64,000 nt of DNA from contig MPNW01000002.1 of assembly GCA_011800805.1 (NCBI GenBank), positions 284,604-348,603 on the forward strand, in the 5' to 3' direction. Positions within the stretch are counted from its first letter, which is position 1. Every line of letters starts with the position of its first letter. This document shows positions 54,650 through 64,000 of the stretch, piece by piece. The stretch is from Hirudo medicinalis (taxonomy: Eukaryota > Annelida > Clitellata > Hirudinida > Hirudinidae). Under the pieces are notes generated by a model. The model did no database searches. It was not told where the DNA came from and worked only from the letters and a program-made list of their open reading frames with translations. The position numbers and the translations under genes were made by a program.

Positions 54650-54900
54650 AGATAATCTATATACTTGTATTCAAATCCCTCCTAGGTCTACCTAGGCGAG
54701 CTTCATGTCTTTCACTCGTGCTGCGCACATCCCGGGAAGGCGTGGACGCACATCAGCAATCAGAGGCTCCCTCGTCAAAGTATCAGCTCGACTGGCTGGG
54801 TGGCCGTTGGCCTGCAAATCTGGAACAGACTCCCCCCCAACAATAACGAACACTATCTAGCCGGGTCTGACACTGCCTTATAAACTTTTATCTTCAACGA
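54650..54900 (+). mobile_element. Probable LINE C-terminal remnant
   Basis: Broken frames read LRTSR-AGVRTSAIRGS and then SLWN-like and TFIFNEATLN, which recalls the C-terminal end of non-LTR reverse transcriptases (VRTSAIRGS...WNSLP...LFNE). GC content is higher than around it. The match is short and the class is uncertain. Confidence 0.35.
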
Positions 54901-55568
54901 AGCTACTCTTAATATTGAAATGGTCTTGAATTTCTGTTTGAGCATATGCCACTACAATCAAACTGATCCATTGTCATTATCATTATCATTCTTGTTTATG
55001 GTCAAATAAGTTGAACCCTCTTTAATATCACATAATTATAATTATATCTAGTTATTAAGGTATGGGAAACCATTTATTTTTCGATATATTAATATAACCC
55101 CGAATATTAATGTAAATAAGAAATGTTTTTCCTAGTGGGAGTAAACCACCAACATCAACTCAAATCATTTTAAATCGTCTGTTAATCTCAATAATTTGTT
55201 TGATATTCAATTCCTTTAAAATATTTATATAGATGTTACTATAAAATAAAATTTCTCTGAATTAATTAGTTACAAATTGTTTTGTTTACTGGCACAATAC
55301 GATTAATTATTATTTAAATGACTTCATTTTACTCTGTCAATTGACGCAATCCAAAATTACACGTCGGCTCGTGGTTGTTCTCGTTGCTGTTTGCTCGTCC
55401 GTTCGCTGAGACTAAACAGAGTAGGTTTTCATGTAGTTGTTTTTGATCTAGCTGCACTATTTTAATTTTCTTTAACAATTTACATGGCGTTTGTGTCTTA
55501 TTTGGGCTTTATTATAAACGGTAATTGATACGAAAAATAATAGTTACTCTTCACCATACAGATCAAAC
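54901..55568. other. Region upstream of SEC22
   Basis: AT-rich, no coding frame supported. GC content rises at about 55360-55420, a possible 5' UTR exon or promoter of SEC22. Confidence 0.4.
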
Positions 55569-56719
55569 ATGATTCTAATGACGATGATTGCAAGAATCGG
55601 CGATGGTTTGCCGCTGGCTGCCTCGCAACAAGATGATCACTTCGGACCCAATTTACTGGAATACCAAAGCCAAGCCAAACAACTATTCAAGAAAATGAAT
55701 TCATCTTCACCGTCAAAAGGAAGTTTAGAAACGAAACCTTATTTGTTTCACTACCTCATTGAGAGAAACGTTTGCTACCTTGTTCTCTGTGAAAGTGGAT
55801 TTTCTAAGAGACAAGCTTTCCAGTATTTAGAAGACTTGCAACTGGAATTTTCAAATCTTTATGGACAAAAGGTAAATGTTATGGCATTTAATAATTGTGA
55901 ATGATTGTCTTACTGTTTCCATAATGCAATAGTAATGCAATGTTTTTAATCATTGGTATATCAGTCATTTTAGAATTTCTAAAAAGAAATGGGCCATTTA
56001 TGAGTTTTTTCACTGTTTATAAATTATATTTAAGATTTTGTTTTAATGTTTAAAGTTTACATTAATGACATCTTTAGTACCAAACACATTACAGTACAAT
56101 TATATACAATATTACAGTTAATAGAGTTCTAGGAGTTAGTTCCAGAGTTACTTCTGATATCTGATAGCATTATTTATCTGTTGAGAGTTGTTATTGCTTG
56201 CTATATTGGCTTATATGAATCTCAGTTTGAGTTTTAGTTTTAGAAATTGAACTGATCAAAATTATCAGAGGTTTGAGCCATTTAAATTAAGAATGTTAAA
56301 GTTGTCTTCATTGGGTCATTGAAGGGAAATTAATAAACAATTACTAACAATAAACTTGAAACTTATTCAATATTCAGGTTCAAAATGTGGTTAGGCCATA
56401 CAGCTTCATTGAATTTGACACATTCATTCAAAAAACCAAAAAGTCTTATGTGGATTCGAGGACCAGACGTAACTTGGGGACGATCAACAATGAACTTCAA
56501 GATGTACAAAGAATAATGGTACAAAATATTGATGATGTTCTGCAACGTGGTGAGGCTCTTTCTGCTCTTGATGATAAAGCCAGTAATTTGGCCTCACTCT
56601 CACAAAAGTACAAGAAGGATGCCCATTTCTTGAACCTCAAGTCTTCTTATGCCAAGATTGCTGCAATTGTTGTTATTATTGTAATTTGTCTGCTTTTCAT
56701 CAAATTTTGGATTTTTTGA
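55569..56719 (+). CDS. SEC22B: Vesicle-trafficking R-SNARE SEC22
   Basis: SEC22 is an R-SNARE of ER-Golgi transport, anchored by a C-terminal membrane segment. Two coding exons, 55569-55871 and 56378-56719, give 214 residues, close to the 215 of human SEC22B. The N-terminal longin domain spans about residues 1-120 ([63 protein letters not shown]). The SNARE motif follows with [19 protein letters not shown], where the central Arg of an R-SNARE is present, then [18 protein letters not shown]. The last 20 or so residues are a hydrophobic anchor ([20 protein letters not shown]). The start could be the ATG at 55569, 55581 (MTMIARI) or 55587; homologues start close to the last of these. Confidence 0.94.
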
Positions 56720-57429
56720 ACTCCGATAGGATTTTGCTGACAATCTCACTGTTCTGCTATCGCACAGCATAAATGTGCAAAATATAGTTGTGGTGGTTGT
56801 TGTGAAATGTATATGCATCTGTAGTCTAGAAATTCATAAATTCCATTTTGATTAAAATGGAGGCTAACTCAAACATGAAGTTTTATTTTTATTTGAACAG
56901 AGGGAGTTTCTTTACAAAGCTTCTTATAAAATAATTTTTAACTTTATAGTGGACTATAACATTGGCTCATCATGAACATAGCAATCACTTAAGGTTTGTA
57001 ATTACGATAGCTAATGTCATATAATAATATTGTGATACTTATTGTTGTATTTAGTGTTGCTAGATGTAACAAATAATGCAATAATAAGGTCTGATAGATA
57101 ATACTACATAATAGTAATAGCTTGGTGGTGGAAAGCAATTTTGAATTTTGTTAATTAGATACCCTTTTATAAACTCTCACAAGCAGAGATATGGAATGAG
57201 GTGCAATTGCCCAGCCGAGAAAGTGCTCGATGATCGAAAAGGATTGATAGTTTTAGGAGATAATTGAGGTTACATAATTTTGTCTGGGTGGAATCTCACT
57301 ATATAGTGGCCTGGCGAAAACGAATGGAAAAACCTTTGGCACTCGCTCCCCAACGTCGTAGCTGCAAGCAAAGTTGATATAGTCTTTTTCAGTTATCGTG
57401 TTTTCGATTTTTATGCAGGACTTCAGTAC
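56720..57429. other. SEC22 3' flank
   Basis: No supported gene. It contains the SEC22 3' UTR and AT-rich sequence. Confidence 0.5.
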
Positions 57430-57819
57430 TCATTCGATGCAACAGTAGTAGCAGCTCAAAGGCTCGTACGTATCCCTTATCCTTTTGTGGGCTTGATAGT
57501 GAACTCTTCGGAAACTCCCGAAGTTGGTTTCCGCTTCCGTTTTTTTGGATTCAGCCTGGGTTTTCGATTTCCTAAGAGATCCATCCCACTTCGAAAATGT
57601 AGCGTAACCGCGTGGTCTGCAAATTTTCTCTTTTATGAACGCGCTTCCCCTGTCGGGGACGCTTCCCTTCGACAGACTTTCTCTCACGCTTTGTTTTGAT
57701 CCCCGCCATTCTTGAGCCATGGTTGGAGGTGCTCTATCGTTACTTGCCTTGCTCGAATACGACAAACGTGACCTTATGCCTTTCAACATGTCTCGAGACT
57801 TCACGAGGTCTGCAAACAT
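57430..57819 (-). CDS. Candidate small basic protein, unidentified
   Basis: I do not recognise it. A minus-strand frame of 129 codons runs from ATG at 57819 to a stop at 57430 in a stretch clearly GC-richer than its surroundings. The protein is basic and serine-rich (MLKGIRSRLSYSSKASNDRA near the start, GYATFSKWDGSLRKSKTQAE in the middle) and ends in a cysteine cluster (SCYYCC). It lies between SEC22 and cyclin T. GATGTTTGCAG at its start could also be a splice acceptor, in which case it is a 3' exon of a longer gene. It could be chance. Confidence 0.3.
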   Translation of the reverse strand: MFADLVKSRDMLKGIRSRLSYSSKASNDRAPPTMAQEWRGSKQSVRESLSKGSVPDRGSAFIKEKICRPRGYATFSKWDGSLRKSKTQAESKKTEAETNFGSFRRVHYQAHKRIRDTYEPLSCYYCCIE

Positions 57820-58658
57820 CCATGAAATTCAATCAAAAGAGGTCGATGAAGAATCCAGATTGCTAACCTCAAATGGTCACTTTCCAAATTAATTAAGCTG
57901 TTGCGATTTTTTCGAGATTTTGTTTTGCTTGCTCCGGTCTGTTACGTCGGCTCTGCGTCACAAGAAAGCAATATGCTTTTCCAAACTTATACTAGCCTTG
58001 GGTTGTAGTTGTTTCCATGAGGAGTGGTAAAATAATACAAATTAATTGATATCCATCCTTTGTTCGTCATTTTCAGAAAGCATGTTAGAAAGCATTTCCA
58101 TGTTAGCATGCCAAACTACATTAAGGTTTCTGTAATAGACGTGAATTACATAATCTGGAGGTGGAGGCGGGCGAATCGACACCATAACAAACCTGAGATC
58201 CGTACGTTCCTCCAACGACTGAGAAAGCCCAAGGAACCGCCATCAACAAAATCTTAAACAGTATTCGTCATTGTTAGAAAGTACGCAACTTCCAACCGCA
58301 CCTCGCACCTTATTTCCGAACCGCTTGCTACAACTCATGCAACTCATGTCCCCAACTCCATCTTGACTTTAATCTCTCAAGCTACACCAGTAATCAGACT
58401 TGATGCTTGCTCAAGTTACACAAGAAAGGGCACAAGTGAAAAATGTCTTTTATTGACATGCATTTCATTTATTTGGATAACAAAATTAAAATTTCAACAA
58501 CTATATGGAAGCAGTCATTTAAACATTTGCAAGGAACCATAATCTGCACCGAGGTTTATGTCGATACGTTGCATGATTAAGTGGATATAAAACTCAATGC
58601 TGTTAAAATGATCAATTAAATATCTTAGTGAAAATTTTGAGCAAGGTTAGGGCACTGG
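57820..58658. other. Region downstream of cyclin T
   Basis: Holds the cyclin T polyadenylation signal on the minus strand (AATAAA at 58454-58449) and no supported gene. An open plus-strand stretch at 58060-58257 has no support beyond its length. Confidence 0.45.
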
Positions 58659-61600
58659 TCAAAATTGTGGAGGAAGAGAGGTTGGGTTTAAATCAGAAGG
58701 CAGAGTCATCAAGATTGAAGTTGAATTAGAATGAATGTCTTCGTGCCTTCCTCTGTCATGGCGTGACTTCTTTGAAGAGGAGGATTGCTCAGATTTTCTT
58801 TTTTTTTGATGCTCATTACTTGATTCACTCAAGTTTGAGATATCTGGCCCCAAGGGGACATTAAACTGGGTTTGCTGGTAAAAGTTGCCATGCATATCTT
58901 TGCCAATTTTCATTGTTAGTCGCTCCTTTATGGGTTCAGAGTTAATTATATTTTCAATTCTATCATCTGGTTTTGGAATTTCTTTTATCCTGAGCTTGAA
59001 TTCTTCTGTAGAGTTTGATGAAACAAGTGATGGTAATTTAATCTTCACAGGAAGGACCTTTTTGGAATGTTCCTCTTTGAAATCTCTATTATGTTTGGAT
59101 TTTTTTTTGTGTTTATGCTCACTTTCCTCATGTTTTGATTTTTCTTTTTTATGCTCTTTTGGCAATTTTTCTTTTAGATACTCATCCCTCTTAGAGTCAG
59201 TATGGTGTGAAATAGCAAAGGGTGTGGTATCTGAAGCTTTAGGAGGTATAAACTGTTTACTTTCGATAACTGAGGTCATTTGAGAATAGTTATTGTAATG
59301 TTTGTAAGGGCCTTCTAATTTTTGAATAGAAACTTGATGAGAATGAGATATTGAAGGCCAAGTTTGTTGTTCAATTTTTGATTTCTTCTGATCATGCTGG
59401 GCAGATAATGCATGAGGTTTTTCAGTCTTGGTTTTGGTTTCAGGTGGAAGAGGTACTGTGAAACCAGACTGAGTTGGGGGCACTCTAGCTGGAATTTCTA
59501 TATGTGATAACTTGAGAGGATCTTGAACAGATCTATTTAGGTTATCCATAAGGTCAAATGATTTTGCAACCGGCTTCAATTTCTTTACTTCAGCAGCTGC
59601 TGATGTAACTGCAGATTTGTTATCACAGTGCTTGAGAGACATGCTTCCATTTTGGTGCTCGGACATTGGCAATGCAGAGCTACCTGGTCTTCTTTGAGAA
59701 GTCGCATGTGAAATTGGAGTTATATGGGCAGATGAGGATGACCTTTGATCGCTGTGACCATCTTTTATAGCGGGCTAATACAATCACGAAAAAAATAGTA
59801 TAACTAATTATCTTAAAACATATAGGAGTAATAAATTGCCATTAATTTTGTACATTTGTTGAATAGTTTTTATAAAGTTGATGTTGATATCATAAAGCTT
59901 TCAAAGCAACAAACTCTTTCTGAAGCATATTAACAATAATAGTTAATATTAGAAAATACAACCGATCTTCGAGCATTAAAATATTAATGTTAGATTTAAA
60001 TAAAAATTTAACAAAATAATAAATTTTAGTAAATTTGTGTTTGCAATTGCAGTACATGCTCAAAATGGTGCCATTGATAACCACCATTTGCTAACCTTTA
60101 GAGATTTCTTCTTGAAGAATTTTGTCTGGTATGTATTGATAGATGCTGATAATTCATTTGATAATGCTGAAAAGCAAATATTGTGAACGTTGTTTAATGA
60201 AATTAAAGCAGTGGAAGCAGTGGTTTATTGAAATTACCTTGAAGTTTTTCCAGTGTTATATTTGAATCTACACGCTTGAACCACTCTTTCCCATCCTCAG
60301 GAGTTTGCATCTGAACAAATATTTGTAAACTGATTGATAAATCACATATCCATATTTCTGCATATGGACCTACCTCTAGGCCTGCCCACTTCCATGCGGT
60401 CATAATGCAAGCACAAGCTACAATGGTTGATGGATGTTGGATGCACATCATAGTTGTGAACAAACTGATGATATAATACAAAGTTCAGCATTCAAATGAT
60501 GCATCTGTGAAGAAATCAAAGTACCTTGCAGATGCAAGTAAATATGAGGAGTGTGAAACCTCTTTCGAAGCTGAAAATAATGTCATTAAATAATCTTAAA
60601 TATAAATAAAACGTAATAAATCCTTATTTAACAACTCACATATGCAAAACCATTGCAAACAACAAAACATGCCATCCCCTCTGGAAAGAAATGTAAAAGA
60701 TGGTACCTTTCATAATTGAGCATGTCATCACGATGAGAGAGTGAGGATGCTCAACTACCGTCTCGAATCCTGATCACAAGGCATTCCGCACATAATAATC
60801 ATTAAATAGTTAAACCCTTCAAATCTGTGACTTCTGAATCCTAAAAAGCTCACCTAGTGTTCCGAGAAGTATCTGTTCGTTATCATAGATCTCTTCCATC
60901 ATGTCTTGAATTCCCTGTTTCGTCATTATGAATTCCAAGTATTGTGCTCCTTATCTCAAAAACACTCACACATTTTCACCTGATACAAACCTTATTCTTG
61001 CTATCACTGGATATGCTATCTTTGTAAATTTGATAGAGGGCCGTCTTTGCAACGTGTTCAACTTTACGATGTTGATCCTCAATTTTTGCTGCTAAGAACA
61101 GACAGGCAGCCGACATAGTCTGACAATGAATATTTAGAAGCATTTTATATTAGCCCAACTGGAATGCAAATTAAACCTATATAATATAATATAATGCATA
61201 ATTATTATTCTAAAACCAGATTCCTGGAATTCCTGTCTCCTTACAATATCTTCATGTTTTGAGCTTGATATTATAAGACCAAAAGCTCTGGTGGATTAAG
61301 CTCAAACACAATCATGAAAAAAAGAACGACATGCAGTAAATGGTTACAATTCAGGGTCGTTGTTGTTTATTAACATCTGTTACATAACTGGATGATTGGG
61401 TTGGTGATCCCGCAACAAGATTCAAATCCATGCTCTCATCATGAAAGGCAAAGTCTTAACCATTTAGACCATGTGGGAGCACTACAATTCAGGATCTTCA
61501 CAGCATCTACCTTATGACGAATGAAATATGGAGTACACTTTGCAGATGGTGTAAGTTGCTTAACAGATGGCAGGCTGCCTTAGAAAGAGTATTAAAAGTA

Positions 61601-62356
61601 AAAAATCAAAGCATGTTTTGAAAAAGTGTTTTAAAGAGTTTTTATTACAAATCGTAATACCAACTAATTCAGATGTCCAAGAAATGCAACATGTATAAAG
61701 AAAATTGAAGAGCTGATATTCACAAAGTACATGAGATTAGATGTCTGATTTAATAATAAGAATGGAAAACTAATACATACAAGGAATTTAAGGATATGGC
61801 AGTTTCTTGAATACATGATTTGCAGAGAAAAACATTACTAATTTTCAAATATAATACTGATTGTCTGAGGTGTAACAAATAATAAAAATACCTTTCGACT
61901 ATTACTTGAATAAAAATTACAACATAATTATAAATGTGAGGCAACCTTGTATGGAAACTTTGAGAAAGCTCGCTTCGTGTAAAATCGATGCATGTACACG
62001 ATGCCAGTGTTTATGCACAACTGATTCCTGCAACAGACATGATACACTTCGAATAAACTATAAATAAGCTGAACACAAACACAACAATTTATCATCTAGC
62101 TAAAATTACTGTAACCTCAATATTTTATTCAACAAGATGCTAGTGTGACAATCAAGATTTAACCAAATTGCATGATTAGCTCATAAACAAGGCCATGAAA
62201 AACAACTAACAAGTTGAGTTTTTCGCCTAGTTCTTGGATCATCAAAGCCGAATTGTATCTTAAATTCATTTCCTCTCCCCTAGATAATCCGTCGAATTTG
62301 TTGGGTGTCGTCTTCAACTCTTCATCGCTAAATATCCATCTACGAACGGCTTCCAT
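58659..62356 (-). CDS. CCNT1: Cyclin T, regulatory subunit of P-TEFb
   Basis: Cyclin T pairs with CDK9 to form P-TEFb, which releases paused RNA polymerase II. Ten coding exons join in frame (625 residues): 62211-62356, 61946-62027, 60991-61119, 60854-60914, 60707-60769, 60525-60570, 60374-60464, 60238-60310, 60096-60166 and 58659-59774. The first cyclin fold carries LNLNQLCINTGIVYMHRFYT and AACLFLAAKIEDQHRKVEHV. The second has TLGFETVVEHPHSLIVMTC, ASKEVSHSSYLLASA and TIVACACIMTAWKWAGLE. The last exon encodes a long disordered tail rich in Ser, Lys and His (for example EHKHKKKSKHNRDFKEEHSK), as in cyclin T1/T2. Which vertebrate paralogue it matches cannot be told, so CCNT1 stands for the group. 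The start is the first ATG after an acceptor at 62417; the frame is open upstream to that acceptor without another ATG. Confidence 0.92.
60640..60680 (-). other. 41-nt exon-like block in a cyclin T intron (possible poison exon)
   Basis: On the minus strand the block follows the strong acceptor CATTTCTTTCCAG and precedes the strong donor GTGAGTTG. The cyclin T protein needs exon 60707-60769 joined directly to 60525-60570. Including the 41 nt shifts the frame and meets a stop in the exon at 60374-60464. Confidence 0.45.
61405..61480 (-). repeat. Degenerate tRNA(Glu)-like sequence in a cyclin T intron
   Basis: Minus strand: CTCCCACATGGTCTAAATGG gives an acceptor-side start and an A box like tRNA-Glu, then a CTTTCAT loop that would place a TTC anticodon, then GGATTTGAATC as a weak B box and GCGGGA closing part of the stem. 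Mismatches in the stems make a pseudogene or SINE head likelier than a working tRNA. Confidence 0.45.
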
Positions 62357-63223
62357 TGAAATGGCAGAGTTATCACAACAATGTTTTCCAAAGATGGCAG
62401 TCAAATACTGTGCCTAAATTAACAATGCTTTGGTTTAGTGAATATGCGACTAGAAATTGGCCAAAGCATAAAATAATAAATTAATAAGTACTTCAAACCT
62501 ATGTGATTTGACAATTTGAGATTTCAGAAAAAACATGAATAGTCAGGCAAGAAGAGCCTGGCTTGCAACATCAGTGTCTTCAAAATATTATTCAAACCAC
62601 TCAGTTTAATTAAATCAGAAAGTCGAGATGAGATATGGATATTTTTACCAAATCCTGAGGACGGCTAGGGCCTCGACTTTTTACCGCAATAGCATGGTAA
62701 AACTCGTTCTTAGAGCTGAAATACTAACGAAGGGTAAGCCGCGGCTCTATAGAACCCAAGGTAGAGAAATATTAGACAAAAACTAGCCTCATTCGAGCGT
62801 GGCGCATCGACCAGGCCAAGGCAGCTGAAATAAATTGTATGAACTCATTGTATGAGCCCCTCCAACTGATAACCCAGCTCCCATAACTTGCAGACCAAAT
62901 TACCTCACGAAATAATTGATAACTTAACGCGTTTATGAGCTTATGTAAGGAGACTACCATACTGCTAACATCAAATTCAGAAACAGATTCACTGACATCC
63001 CACAACACAAAACATTTAGGTAAAATAATAAATCCCCACCTACAAATTTAAATGATTCAACACATCACCTAGTTCAAACATCGACATGGCAAGTTTTGGT
63101 TCACTATATGTAATGCAAACTGAACAAATTTCATTAGGACACATAAGCTCCCACTACAATGGGGCAGAACAAGTTTTTCAAGTAATTTGGGACCAGATAA
63201 TCATTTATTATAAATCTAATTTC
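62357..63223. other. Region between cyclin T and UQCRH
   Basis: Holds the cyclin T 5' side (a possible 5' UTR exon boundary TTAATTTAG at about 62417) and no other supported gene. A GC-richer block at 62650-62830 matches nothing I recognise. Confidence 0.45.
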
Positions 63224-63825
63224 TCATTTCAGATGCTTGAACAGAGACTTCGAAACCTGTAACAAAACAATGAATATAAATAAATAATTATGAATATATA
63301 AATAGTTTGAAAAGTTAAGAAAAATTAGGATTAAATTCAACAAGCTAACTTACGCAATGATCAATACAGTGAACTAAATCAAAAAGCTCTTGTGTGCAGG
63401 TCTCTGTGGTTTTAGATTTGCTAGTGACCCTGTCAGTGCATCTTTGAAGTTCTTCCTTGAAATTAAGGCAATGATTGTCCTTCCTACATTCATCTTTCAA
63501 AGAATCCTGAGGATCCTGCACATTAAGCATAAAGCATAACTAATATTGAGAGGACATACACAATGTAGATGTTATTGCAATAAGTAATATTTGGGCTCAG
63601 GCTTTATAAGGTCACAATAAGTTGAGGTTTAGCAAACTAAGTGAAGCTTGTTTATCAGAATGACCTTTTAACAGCATAAAACAAACAAAAATATACAGGG
63701 ACGATACAAAGAACCCATATCACAGAAGATACCTAAAAACTAACAAAGTGCGGCCTTTAATTTCAGCATAAAATGTGGAGAAACTGAATTAAATTACAAC
63801 TTACAACCAGCTCTTGTTCATCAGC
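63224..63825 (-). CDS. UQCRH: Cytochrome b-c1 complex subunit 6 (hinge protein), 3' part
   Basis: UQCRH is the acidic hinge protein of mitochondrial complex III that helps cytochrome c1 meet cytochrome c. Three exons are seen: 63805-63825 (21 nt, ADEQELV), 63354-63515 and 63224-63256, all in frame. The main exon reads DPQDSLKDECRKDNHCLNFK, then RCTDRVTSKSKTTETCTQEL and FDLVHCIDHC. This keeps the twin CX9-type cysteine pairs that form the disulfides of the helical hairpin. The last exon ends SKSLFKHLK. The N-terminal exon or exons lie beyond 63826, probably outside the window. A minus-strand AATAAA is at 63209-63204, very close to the stop. Confidence 0.92.
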
Positions 63826-64000
63826 CTGTAACAAATAAAATGCATTGTTAAAAAAATAGATATCCCGGATATGCATTATTAGATGGCATTACACTCTATC
63901 CCCAGAAATAATCTTACTTTAGAGTAAGTAGTTAACTCTATTTACATATCACTACCAGAAATGAAACAACGCATAAACTATTATGCGCCACATAATTATT
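63826..64000. other. UQCRH intron, window edge
   Basis: No exon is recognised; it is probably the intron before the 21-nt UQCRH exon. Confidence 0.5.

Noticed and set aside
58885..59283. 132-codon plus-strand hydrophobic frame
   Set aside because: Exact antisense of the cyclin T C-terminal exon.

Overview
This is an AT-rich, intron-dense animal nuclear sequence. Every recognisable host gene is split into short exons with GT-AG introns (one intron looks like a minor-spliceosome AT-AC intron), and the repertoire is bilaterian: Pur-alpha, TXNDC11, ADAM17/TACE, a two-pore K+ channel, tolloid/BMP1, SUZ12, CPSF4, Ras, SEC22, cyclin T and UQCRH. The transposons (Ty3-like LTR element, CR1/Jockey-like LINEs, Tc1, hAT, pogo-type fragment) suit an invertebrate, perhaps a crustacean or other non-dipteran arthropod. 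That assignment is inference only.

Layout. 1-2760 is transposon debris: a left-pointing LTR retrotransposon cut by the window edge, a second LTR fragment beside an N, and a decayed LINE. Pur-alpha (+, 4093-5844) converges on TXNDC11 (-, 6636-11383, 13 coding exons). A hAT element with a perfect 8-bp target duplication (12328-13304) lies before ADAM17 (+, 13831-22307, 24 coding exons), which has a Tc1 copy in one intron. A K2P channel (+, 24216-26150) has a LINE tail in its last intron. Tolloid (+, 27171-37527, 19 coding exons) has a decayed hAT element in intron 1 and an apparent 1-nt frameshift in its last CUB domain. 37528-41400 holds a LINE with a nested solo-LTR-like insertion and two exons of an unidentified minus-strand gene. 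SUZ12 (+, to 45328), CPSF4 (+, 45958-47658), a LINE, Ras (+, 50038-53384), SEC22 (+, 55569-56719), cyclin T (-, 58659-62356) and the 3' part of UQCRH (-, 63224-63825) follow.

The genes do not form an operon or one pathway. Several belong to signalling and transcription (ADAM17 and tolloid as extracellular metalloproteases that act on growth-factor signalling, Ras downstream of receptors, SUZ12 and cyclin T in chromatin and elongation control), but the linkage looks incidental.

Most notable: (1) a 6-nt microexon in ADAM17 that completes the zinc-binding HExGH motif; (2) an AT-AC intron in ADAM17 with near-perfect U12 donor and branch site; (3) a 41-nt exon-like block in cyclin T that would act as a poison exon; (4) a hAT-ended element carrying a pogo/CENP-B-type fragment; (5) two phase-matched exons of an unrecognised minus-strand gene; (6) the tolloid frameshift; (7) a dispersed foldback repeat family. 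I did not find a wholly new multi-gene system. Exon borders were placed by hand from open frames, splice consensus and remembered family conservation; no search was run.
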